In this document: piece by piece, positions 26,620 to 38,000 of the stretch
Layout: every line of letters begins with the position of its first letter
Position numbering within the stretch: the first letter of the stretch is position 1
Source of the DNA: Siphonodentalium dalli
Taxonomy: Eukaryota > Mollusca > Scaphopoda > Gadilida > Siphonodentaliidae
Direction: 5' to 3'
Length of the DNA: 64,000 nt
Assembly (NCBI GenBank): GCA_032622095.1
Contig: CP136066.1
Location: 173,975,164-174,039,163 of the forward strand
Notes under the pieces: generated by a model
Database searches by the model: none
What the model was told of the DNA's origin: nothing
What the model saw: only the letters and a program-made list of their open reading frames with translations
Program-made: the position numbers and the translations under genes

Positions 26620-27985
26620 CCGGGGTGGGTGGGTCCGAAGAGGCCCGAAAAAATGAGTTTGTGCAAAAAATTTTCTATTCACATTTTTGCCCTTGTTTTA
26701 AGTTGTTTTCAAATATATTCATTAATAATTGTGTTCTAAGGCAGGTTATGGCCTTTACAGACACTTAGGAACAGGGTGGGTATAAGATATAAGTAATACA
26801 GGGGAGATCTTCCAAAAACATACCTATACCGGGCGGGGTTATGGCAAGCCGTTTTCACATTTTTGATTGATTTAGACTTAAGTCCAATTATTTGGACTTA
26901 AGTCCAATTGTTTTGACTTAAGTCCAATTATTTGGACTTAAGTCCAATTAGTGAATTGATTTGGACTTAAGTCCAATTCATTTGGACTTAAGTCCAATTC
27001 ATCTGGTTTGAAACGATAGTCCCCTTCTTTGTAATGGTATATTCCTGCAAGTTTTGATTGACAGTCAACCTCCGTACTAACCAGGGCATTCCTGACTCCA
27101 AGACTAAATCCGTACGTCCCCTTTGCCACGTGGCTTGTTTTCGGCATGCCGAGATTGAAAATGTTTCGAATCCGAATTGGCATCTTAATAAATGCTAACT
27201 GCATGCATGAATGAAGTCAAATTAATTCACGACTTTCAAGATTCAATTGTTATTTGACAGCATGTAGTGTAGGCTACACGCAGTTTCGTTTATTGCATTT
27301 ACTAAGTGTATTATTTGTATAATTTGCTCGATTTTCAAAGTCAAAATTGTTGATAGGATCTGGTCCACATCGAGCTGATTCATTATATATGTTGAGAAAG
27401 GTAACAATTAACAAGATCAACAAGAATTAGACCCAAATGTAAACGGCCATTTTCCCACAACTCCGCCCTATGCGCAAAACCAGACCTGCTTAATATCTGA
27501 TGGGGGTGTTTCTTATACAGATGAATTGGACTTAAGTCCAAATGAATTGTACTTAAGTCCAAATACCACATAATTGTGAATTCGGCGAGGAATTGGACTT
27601 AAGTCCAAATAGATGAAAATATCGGTATTTGGACTTAAGTCCAAATCAATTGGACTTAAGTCTAATTCCTCGCCGAATTCACAATTATGTGGTATTTGGA
27701 CTTAAGTACAATTCGCTATTTGGACTTAAGTCCAATTATTTGGACTTAAGTCCAATTATTTGGACTTAAGTCCAAATAATTGGACTTAAGTCTAAATCAA
27801 TCGAAAATGTGAAAACGGCTTGCCATACGGGGTGGGTGCATCTCAGAGGCCTGAAAAAAATTGTTTGTGCAAATATTTTTCAACCCACATTATGGACATT
27901 GTTTTAAGTTGTTTTCACTAATAAATGTGTTCTAACATAGATTATGACTTTTATAACCAACACTTAAGAACATATGTAGGTATAA
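26620..27985. repeat. ~170 bp direct repeat flanking a large MITE
   Basis: The sequence after 'gggtgggtgggtccgaagag' (26,620-26,800) recurs in diverged form at 27,827-27,985 ('tttgtgcaaa', 'gttttaagttgttttca', 'ggtataagata'). The 984 bp foldback at 26,842-27,825 sits between the two copies. Poly-G tracts occur nearby at ~26,575-26,593. Confidence 0.55.
26842..27825. mobile_element. Large foldback with 16 GGACTTAAGTCC palindromes
   Basis: The terminal inverted repeats start 'tggcaagccgttttcacat' and end with its complement. The left arm (26,875-27,001) carries six copies of a 'ttggacttaagtccaa'-type palindrome and the right arm (27,525-27,800) carries ten. An inner inverted repeat around 27,561-27,697 is bounded by 'aataccacataattgtgaat'. 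The ~500 bp between the arms has short minus-strand frames (26,938-27,204; 27,383-27,571), but these extend into the repeat arms and show no known domain. Confidence 0.8.
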
Positions 27986-29120
27986 GATAAAGCACTCTCT
28001 GGTGCCAAATAAAAGTGATGACTGAATAGGAGTGCTGGTTTGCATTTCACCTCAAATTAATATTGAATAGCGCCTGATAGTGCTGGCATTTTTCACTCTG
28101 GAATGTCTAATGACCAAATAATACTAGTGCTGCAGAGTGCTGGCTAACAAAATACCTCAAATTAAAAAATAAACATGCCAGCCTGTTTATTTGGCTCCAA
28201 AGAGTGATACTTATATACTATATAACTGTCATTGCAGGTATGGCTATAAGGTGTTCTGATATGATGGTTCAGGTGGCACCTTTTTGGGAACAACAGTGAA
28301 GAAGTCATTAATTAGTAACTGGACTATTTATGTAAAAATTAAACACAATGTTGGCTTATTGGCACTATAAATATTACCTCACAATATCTGTGCATACTGT
28401 AGAATAAAACACTTTTTATTTCAAAATGTATTTTTCAGTGTCGAAAACAACATCATAACCGTTGATAGTTTTTCAATTGTTAAATACTTTTGCCAGCATA
28501 AATAATATTTATCCTAATCAAATGAAATGATAACATCTGACTTTTCCAAGGAAATACTAAGACAATATGCACAGGTACTGAGCGTTCTTCGCAGGAAAGG
28601 CAAAATCAAATTAAACTTGAACAGTAAAATAAAATATGAAAATATACTTAATATAAATCGGATTAATACCGGTATTAAAGACATGTAATGCTGTGTATTA
28701 AAACGGACAATTTAAATTTGATGGAAAATGAAAATGAATTACTGTGTTATTAGTACAATGGTCATATTCCAGTTTTGTTCTTTATCCAACATTGTTGTTA
28801 GGAAGTAAATGACGTTTATACATCACAAGGTGTTATTTTTAAACAAATAATAATTATTGTATAGGCAGGCGTGTGACAGAAAACATAAGTGAGAGTACAT
28901 TTCGCCATTAGGGGACCTAATTGAAATTCACAGTTCATAATATTTGGTAGTTTACTCAATGAATGAAATACTACCTGATACTACTGGATACTACCTCAAA
29001 TTTATATTGTCAGTTACACATGTGATAAATGAAAACTCAATCCCCTGGATTACTTACAAACACGAGCAAGGTATGGTTCAATCAGGCCTGGAAAATGGAA
29101 ATACGGTGCCTGACATATAT
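27986..29120. other. Intergenic, nothing recognised
   Basis: AT-rich sequence without strong repeats or recognisable coding content. Confidence 0.5.
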
Positions 29121-29218
29121 GCAGAATGAGGTCCCCAAAGGGTGAGTTTAGTGATGCTACACCACATAGCGGTCTAGCCTCACCACAAGCACACTCTGGG
29201 GACCTGATTCTGTTCAGA
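29121..29218. mobile_element. Single-hairpin fragment of hAT-like MITE
   Basis: One hairpin of the 'gcagaatgaggtcccca' family, with arms at 29,124-29,165 and 29,172-29,215. It is diverged and lacks the 'caagccttgaaatag' outer ends. Confidence 0.7.
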
Positions 29219-29439
29219 CATTGATCAATAATGGATAAATTACCTTTGATTATGTTTGCTTTGGTCATGAATAGATTTAAAATGATTTTTTTTCTTATTT
29301 TAGGGGGTGGGTCCAAAAATATCAGGCGGAAAAGAAAATTTTTTTTTGCACAAAAAGGGTGGGTGGGTAGCAAAAGGACTGTAATTTTTTGTTTGGGCCC
29401 TGTATGTGTAAATGTTTTCACGACCCCCCCCCCCTGACC

Positions 29440-30650
29440 CTCCGTCCCTATTTCGGACTCAAGCGGCGCAACGTTTGACATCATTAAACCACACACTTAG
29501 ACTCATTATAGAGATGAATATATATAAAATTTATGAAAATTGGCGAGTATACAAATTCGTATCAAATCTAGGGCCACCATTGTATATCTCTCACCCAAAA
29601 GGCACGAATGTGGCGCATTTAAACCACACGATTAGATTAATCGTATCACTGCGAGAATATGTATCAATCGGGTGGAAATCGGCGCTAAACATATTGTTTA
29701 TCAATGTTTGTGTCCCTCTCACCCTCTAAGCACCCCTGACTCGAATGCCCCCACCTTTGACATCTTTAAACCACACAATTAGACTCCTGATATCATGGAG
29801 ATTATTATTTGTAATTTTGGTGCTAATCCACGACTAAACAAATTTTTATCAAATTTAGTGTCCACCCCACCCCACCCATCTCTCACCAAAGCAACACTAA
29901 TATGACGTCTTTAAAATCACACGATTAGATTCCCCATATCATGGATAAGAATGTGTATCAATTTGGTGGAAATTGGCGCTAAAATATTGTGTATCAATTT
30001 TGGTGCCCCTCTCCCTTTCAGTGCACCCCTGACTCGAATGACGCCACTTTTGACAGCTTTGGGCCACGTCATTAGACACCTCATACCATGGGGAAGAATT
30101 TGTATAAGTTTCGTGGCAATCGGCGACTAAACCAATTCTGATCAGATTTAGTACCAACCGCCCCCCCCCCCAATCTCTCACACCAACGACACCAATTTGG
30201 CGTTTTTAAATCACACTATAAGATTCCTTGTATCACGGAGAAGATCTCAGAAGAATGTGCATCAATTTGGTGGAATTCTGCGCTCAAATTATTTTGATCA
30301 ATTTTGGTGCCCCTCTCCCCTTCCGGGCATCCCTGGCGCGAACGACGCGACTTTTGACATATTTAAACCACACCATTAGATTCCTCATATTATGTGGATG
30401 ATTATATATAAGTTTGGTGGCAATCGGCGACATTTTATTTCTGCCCCTCCCCCTTTTCTGCCCCTGACAACAACGGCGTCACTTTAGAAAATTCTAACCC
30501 CCGCCATTATCTTTCTCGTAAAAAGTTACCCATATTAGATCCCTTTTGTGTCATCTAGGTGGTCCCCTGTGAATTTCTATAGAACACAGACAGACAGACA
30601 GACATACAGACAGACAGACAGACATTCGCAAATATAGATATAGATATATG
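29440..30650. repeat. Tandem ~150 bp monomers with (CAGA)n 3' tail
   Basis: About seven diverged monomers repeat 'tttaaaccacac.attaga', 'ggtggaaatcggcgctaaa' and 'ccctctccc..cccctgactcgaatg'. The block ends in a CAGACAGACAGACA tract and 'attcgcaaatatagata' (30,590-30,650). The architecture (monomers plus microsatellite tail) parallels the satellite unit. Several 60-105 codon frames on both strands are by-products of the repeat. Confidence 0.75.
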
Positions 30651-30870
30651 GTCAAAAGCTGTAATTAATTATTTCATTGCTTATATAATACCAACATGTG
30701 ATCAATTGTGGAACATCCATTGAAATTGAAACTGTCTCAAAATGGCGGAAAGATATCAAGTCTGGCAATTTCAATATTCGTTTTTTCTATATTTTCCAAA
30801 AATATCAGCAAGCTATTATAGACTATATAATGAGCTACATTAACAACTGACGCATCTCGAATATACTGCA

Positions 30871-31051
30871 AACCCATATTTCCTTTATCATTTTTTCAAA
30901 TTTATTGATTATAATAATGTGATATATTGATGGAAAGAGCTCTTAGAGCTATTTCCATCAATGTATCGCATTATTATAATCAATAAATTTGAAAAATGAT
31001 CAAGGAAACATGGGTTGATACAAAAATCGGATATGGCACTGAAAGGGTTAA
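30871..31051. mobile_element. TTAA-type foldback MITE lacking its left end
   Basis: Matches 21,437-21,642. The right arm is complete to 'cactgaaagggttaa', but the left arm begins only at 'aacccatatttcc'. Confidence 0.75.
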
Positions 31052-31277
31052 GGAGATTTTTGCGTTCAAATTTCGGAACATCGAAACATTGTGACCGAAG
31101 TCAATTCAACACTTTTATCTTCTCAACACTGAGTCGTATTATATATGGGGGCAGTGAGCTAGCAAAAATTGATACATATAGCTGATTCGCTATGTTTATT
31201 TTGTTTTGGTTGAGATATTAATTTAGGGAAGGAAATGATGAATACTAAGTTCGATGTGAGATATTTCTTGACGCAGT

Positions 31278-31775
31278 TTAAAGGTACTCAATCCGAACAG
31301 AGGGTCCCCATCTCAACAGATTCCAACAACAACAATCCGATCAGAGGGTCCTATATTACTATTTCTTTGGCTTTGGGGGTAAAAAATATTTGATTCGAGT
31401 CGAGGAACCCATCAAACAAAGCTCAGAGTTATTAGATATTGATTTTTCAAATTTGTTATGTTCTCGAGATGAGTACTAATAATTGCCGTCAATTTCGTAT
31501 CCTGCTCGAGATGTGTTCACCAAAACTCTATTCAAACAGACAATGATGGATAACTCTAAAATCAAGTGGTAATAATAACGCAATTTTGACTGAGATCTGG
31601 GCCAGAAAGTATTCCCGATAATGAAAAAATAATAGATTTCTAAAATCGATATCTAACAAATCTGAGCTTTGATGGGTGACTTCCTCGACTCGAATCAAAT
31701 ATTTTTGACCCCCCCCCCCCCCGAAGCCATTGCAATAGTAATTGAGAGGAGTTTTATCGGATTGAGTACCTTTAA
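31278..31775. mobile_element. TTAA-bounded foldback upstream of the PIPOX-like gene
   Basis: It starts 'ttaaaggtactcaatccga' and ends 'cggattgagtacctttaa'. Arms carry 'gattcgagtcgaggaaccca' and its complement, with a partial internal duplication of the left end (31,290-31,350) and a poly-C run at 31,709-31,722. The same family is intact at 38,817-39,342. Confidence 0.8.
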
Positions 31776-31878
31776 GAGCAAATTATGACGTATAGGTTCC
31801 CGGTCCCATGCACCTGTATGTGCACAATGTCATAATTGCATGCCTTCTGTATAACACAAAACGTGGTCCCACTCTATC

Positions 31879-32003
31879 TGTCTATATTCACAGGTCCCCA
31901 GAACAAAAATTGACCCCACCCCCAATAATACTTAATCCTATAGAATTAAGTATTATTGGGGGTGGGGTCAATTTTTGTTCTGGGGACCTGTGTCTATATT
32001 CAC
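31879..32003. mobile_element. 99-bp near-perfect hairpin with 13-bp direct repeats
   Basis: The hairpin at 31,892-31,990 has arms running from 'ggtccccagaacaaaaattg' to 'ccaataatacttaat' and the complement. It is flanked by 'tgtctatattcac' on both sides (31,879-31,891 and 31,991-32,003). It ends 73 bp before the PIPOX-like ATG, so it may lie in the promoter or 5' leader. A 70-aa frame through it is incidental. Confidence 0.75.
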
Positions 32004-32075
32004 TGTTATTCAGTGAATGATATCTCTTCTTTTAGGTCTAGACTTAGAATATAATATATCGAAGCCTAACAGGAG

Positions 32076-35000
32076 ATGTCTGCCGACATGTATGACGTCA
32101 TCGTAGTTGGGGCTGGCGTTGAAGGTTCGGCCACAGCCTATGAACTCGTCAAACGAAAACAGAAAACGCTTCTATTGGAGCAGGTATATAATCCTTTAAA
32201 TTTGCGTATACATGTATAGTAAGTTAATCACCGATCACGGGGCGCAGATGTGTATAGATACAGCTACATTGTAGTTACAGAAGATGGCGTAATGCTCATG
32301 CATAGCCAGACCAATGCAACCATCGAACGCCACAGCATGCATGCAGCTTCGTTGAGCTTATCAAGCGAGCAGCCGGAGCGACGGAGCCATTATACACAGC
32401 AAAAAATAAAATATTAAGAACCAAATTAACAAGAAAACCATAATCAGAAATGGTAACGCCCTCAAGATCATATTATTAGCCATAAATATAAATTATAATA
32501 TAAAATGTATTGGTTACAGAATTCCGTTAAAACAACTAATCCTTCAAATTATTACAAAAAACTACGGCTTATTACTGCAGGTTTCTCATTCACCACGCCA
32601 GAAAGCTTCTGAATTCGGATCAAATTTCGGAGGCATTGTGTTCCCGCCAAGAGTGCATGGCCCAGCCATTGTTCATACCTAAACATCGAAAGCAATTAAC
32701 GCGGTCATAATAGTTACATACTGCAACTATACGACACCCAGCGAATACACACCCCACGAAAACCGAAATGTGTTGTCCTGCGAGAAATCCCATCGCTATA
32801 GCTCAATTTGACACGGCCAGATTAGCCTTCCTACAATATCCTAAAACAATAAAGCTTCTGAAAGCTTCACGAACTTGGACATCGACACTTTCTAATCGCT
32901 CTACATAAGCATGGTCAGACCTATCATCGAATACTGTAACTCTGCATGGAGTCCACATCACAAATATCAAAGCATTGTGGTAGAGAAATACAAAGAAAAG
33001 CAACGAAACTAGTTCGTCAAATCAAAACTCTATGCTACCGAGACCGAATGATAAGACTCAATCTGATGTCTTTAAAATATCGAATATTTAGAGATCTAAT
33101 CGAAGTATAATTTTTTTTATAAACTGTTGAATGGTCATTACAATATCAATGCCTGTGACCTATTAGAAAGACATTCACCAGGGAGAACAAGAGGACATAA
33201 TAAAAAGCTACAGATGCCCATTGTTAACAAGGCCATAGGAAAATAGTTCTTTTATATATAAAATACGAGTTCGACGACAAGTGATATTTTCAAGTGACTC
33301 ACAAGTAAATGTCAAATGACGATACATAATTATATTTGTAAACAAGCTTTGCAAATAATGTTATTGGGACGAAAAGTCGCAAGACTTGTTCCATATTATG
33401 ATGATGATGATCGATGGTGATGATTATGATATGATTGATAGAACAAACCATTATTATGGTGATCGTGTCGTTATTTGTTTAAAATACGTATCAATTGACA
33501 TATACACACCCGTTCCCTAATTAAAATCAACATATTTCGACAATTTTAGGGGACATCCGCGAATTCGGGGACCTCCGCATATAGTCCGCAAATAGCGACC
33601 TACTGCGAATTGTCACAACCTGAAAAACCCGTTATCTATTTATAAAATGCCCAGCGAACCACAGCTTTCTAAAATATGTACAATAGTATACACCGGGGGC
33701 GTTAATAAGCCGATTTAATTGGTTCTTATTATTTTATTTTTTGCAGTGTATTGGGGCTCCGCGTGGCTGAACCAATGAAATAGGTTCTTCGTCACATGCA
33801 TGCTGTGCACATGCAGAACCAGATGGTTCTTTGAAGGAACGATGTATATAACTTAATAATTTAATAAAGAACCATATGAATGGTTCTACATAAGTTTTAA
33901 CCCTTTACCCAACAAACCGGCCAAAACCGGCCAAATAAAGCTTCAACAGCCTAAAATATCTTCGGTCTGTCTCAATAGAACCATACAAATATGGATATCA
34001 TTGGAACCGGCTCCTTGACCACATTGTGATAGTTACAGTTATGCCCTGTGCCAATGCATTCTCTTATATATGCGAGTCGACCATAGGTCGCCTCGCATAT
34101 ATAAGAGAATGCATTGGCCTAAAAAAAATATTTTTTAATGTGTTAAGCCAATGCATTCTCTTATATATGCGAGGCGACCTATGGTCGACTCGCATATATA
34201 AGAGAATGCATTGGCACAGGGCCCTTCTGTTGGGTAAAGGGTTAATCGTATATAGAACCAAACTACCGACTATAGTTGGTTCAGTTTGCAACCAACACAC
34301 CCTTAACAGCTGGTTCTTTCTTCACCAAGAAGTTATACTATACATGAACATTGCTATATAAATTAGCTTGAGGGGGTCACGTTCTTAATCATTTCGCACT
34401 AATATGACAGTTTTCACACATTTACTGTATAGTATACTGTCCATGACTTCCAAATATCAAGACGCATCATGCGCAAAGTTTGTCATTTTGGCTGAGAAAT
34501 AATCAGTTTGAAAATTTTGGTTCTACAGCCTACAAAATCTGCTTACTTTTGTTGAATCGTGTTAAAGGTGTCCACCGCTTCCAAATATCAAATGTGTCGT
34601 CTGCACGGGGCTGAAAAATAATCAAAATTTAAAAATGTTGGTGCAGCTCCACAAATCAGCTTTTTGTTGAATCCTGAATATCGCTTAACTGATTTTGTTC
34701 AATCCATATTTTTCAGTTTCCACTTCCTCACAGTCGTGGAAGTTCCCACGGACAATCACGTATCACGCGACAATTATACAGCACGGAATATTATATGGAC
34801 ATGATGCCAGAAGCGTATGCGGGAATAGACATACTCGAAAAGGAAACTAACCAGCAACTATTCCAGTACGTGTATATACGGGTGAACTTTTCTGTACTTG
34901 GATTATGACAATGGTATATAGTGGGAAATATATAACGTGGACAAGTCTATTTTTCATATTCTCACCCAACAAATTTTTTTTTTCTTTATGTTCTCAACTT

Positions 35001-38000
35001 TTAAGCAATGCTATATATAACATATAAGTATGTGGCTGCGTACATATTAGGCAAATTGGTGCCACCAGATTTAGAAGAGGCAAAATATTTTTTCTCATTT
35101 CTGTGAAAATGGCAGAATGTAATGAAATGTGTGTATATATTTTGTTATGTCATATACCACGTTAGGGGGTAGTTATTACTTCACACAAAGATGGCCATTA
35201 AACGTGCGACAGGAATGGAAAAAAATTTGACGAGTTCCACACATATCTCATTGGCAACTTTCTTTTGTTCGAATCTGTTTTGAAATTGCGATATCCGTTT
35301 ATCATTTAATATATATTCACGTAAACCAATTATTTGGGTCCAAGCTTCGTTCGACTCCATACGACTGAATTCAAAGAACGCCGTATGAGATATCACCAAA
35401 AAAAATAATGGTGAGGATGGCAGACGAACAGAGCTTGTGGCAGGAGTGAAATGAATGATTACACGTAGTATGTCCTTCGTCTAATTGGCAGACGATATGT
35501 GCAACGAATCTATCATCTTATGGGTTCCGGTCCGTTCGTCCCCTAAAAAGAACATTAATCAAATCGGTGTTAGGTGGGGTTACTCCGACCATTTTGTGAT
35601 GCAATAACCAGATGTTCAAATCGTGAGAGCAAACTTGAAAAAAATCGCTTACGGTAACTCCAATGAGAGCAGATGACTTGGTCAAATTCACCCAAGATGA
35701 CAGCCAAATTGGCGACCAAAATATATAAAACTAGCAGGTTAGCCCGCCACTGGCGGCGTTCGTCAGAAACATGACAATTTTTAATGTTTTTAATTAATTT
35801 TTTAATTTAAATTTTTTTTCCCAATGAGTTAATATTAATTTTTTGTTTATAACATGAGTTAATTGTGCATTTTTAATTTTATCGGATTTTTAAATTAATT
35901 TTTTTGATAAATTTTTTAATTTAATTTTTGGTTTTTCAATATTTTACTTTGAATTTTTTTAATTTTATTTTTGGTTTTTCAATATTTTACCCGATTAGAC
36001 CGTATTTTACCCGATTATGATGCCTTAACCCCCGAAGTGTCGTTTGCGGTGATTTTGATGATTGGGAGTGGAGAATGAGTGCTCAGAGCTTGAGCAAAAC
36101 GCGACGTCGACGATCCCCGTGGGTTTTTACACTTATATGCGAAATTTGAGTTCGCGATATTATGAAATATTGAATTCTTTGGCGTCAGTTTGTTTCACGA
36201 TCTTCAAGGTCAATGACACGAAAATGGGACCGGCACCAGAAACATGACAATTTAGTTAATTGTGTATTTTTAATTTACTGGATTTTGGAATTAATTTTTT
36301 TGATTAATTTTTTAATTTAATTTTTGGTTTTTCAATATTTTACCCGATTAGACCTTATTTTACCCGATTAAGGTGAAGAAGACATAAGAATCACACAATA
36401 CGCAGTACCCTTCCCTAAAAGTGATTGAAAATTTCCCCCGTTCCTAGGAACGACATACATAAGAATCTCACAAAACGTTAATTCTGCCTTTTTAATCGAG
36501 ATAAATGCATTTCGCGTTGTTTCGCGTCCATAGTTTCGTACGCATGGTTAACCGTTTAGCAACGGCGATGGCAATAAAGAGCGTTCGTCGGTTAACGACT
36601 CCAAATATGGTCAATATAAATATCGTTGATGCCTTAACCCCCGAAGTGCCGATTGCGGTGATTTTGATGATTGGGAGTGGAGAATGAGTGGTCAGAGCTT
36701 CTCCAAAACGCCGCGACGACGATTCCCGTGGGTTTTTTACCCTTAGATGGGAAGTTTGAATTCAATCGAGCCAGTCTATAGAGGACACATATATTTATAT
36801 GTATACGTAGTTCTCAAAATATATAGGAGATGTTGCACCGTGTTGCCCTGGCATCGGTTCTAAATTCAGTCAATGTGCAAGTATGGGTATAACCATAACG
36901 CACATAAGCCATCACAGTGGATTTGTTGACATATGGTATTGCACGATAGACACATTTTTTAATATTGATTGCCTATTTTGCTTGGGAATAATTTTGCAAA
37001 GATGTAAATTATTTTTTCATTTCATCAGTTAGTATATAATGACCCGTTTTCACTGATGACTTGTGCTTTTATTAACGTGCTCTATTTGTATCAGATATGG
37101 GCTAGTGTTTTAATTGATTTTTTTTCCACAAAAACAGCAAGGTTGGGTGCATGGCCATTGCTCCAACCGGACATACAGCTTTGGAATTCGCAATGGCGCA
37201 GTTCAAGAAAAGAGGATATCCATATGAATATTTCACACAAGAGGAGCTCAAGAAGAGATTTCCACAGTTCGACTATGGTCCATCCTTTAGTGCTTTCCTC
37301 GATCCGAATGGGGGAATATTGAGAGCAGATAAAATATTACAAGCTTTCAGGGTATGTTCGTTAAATTGTAGGGTATGTTCTTTTTAGAATGCATGTTATT
37401 TAGAACAATAAAAATGGTGGCAGTGGCACATGCATGCACGTTCTCGAATTAAAAGTGATTAAAATAAGAGCGTTCCCGCAACAAAAAAAACACAAATGAA
37501 TCAATAATGTCGAATAGAGTAGTCTTCTAAAATATAGTTTTTAGAAATAATGAAAGAATAGATTATGTAAATTGACACATTTCTTTGTTTAGGCTTTTGA
37601 TATCTTACTATAGCCACAATGCACTATATCCTATACGTGATGGTGGGCTTAACATGCCATTATATATATGTTGATAATTTGTATCAGTTGCTGTACATAT
37701 ATAGTCCCGATGTTAGTGTAGTATTTCATGCCTTTAATATTTGTATCGTAGGACGTCTTCATTAGAAATGGCGGCGAACTTCGCGACGGGGAAGAAATGG
37801 TCAACATTCACCCAGGCGATGTCGTCACGGTTCTCACCACTAAGGGGACATACAAAGCGAAGAGCGTTGTCTTGGCGACAGGCCCTTGGGCACCTAAAGT
37901 ATTTAGGCTCCTGGGACTGAATGTTCCACTGAAGGTAATATCATTAATAGAACAGAAAACCCTATTTCCCCCATTTTTTTTTAGCATCGAATGCAATCGA

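Noticed and set aside
26938-27204. 88-codon minus-strand ORF inside the GGACTTAAGTCC element as a captured gene
   Set aside because: About half of its C-terminal residues come from the palindrome arm, and no similarity is recognisable; it is not supported without a database search.
26861-27826. CRISPR-like array
   Set aside because: The repeats are short palindromes with irregular spacers of a few A/T bases inside a foldback element in a eukaryotic genome; no cas genes are present.
29050-29496. 148-codon minus-strand ORF
   Set aside because: It crosses a MITE hairpin, poly-C/poly-G tracts and the start of a tandem repeat; composition and context indicate chance.
34026-34361. 111- and 78-codon ORFs on both strands (similar ones at 57,474, 58,943 and 61,144)
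   Set aside because: All are translations of the palindromic 'gccaatgcattctcttatat' MITE modules; the shared peptide arises from the hairpin DNA.
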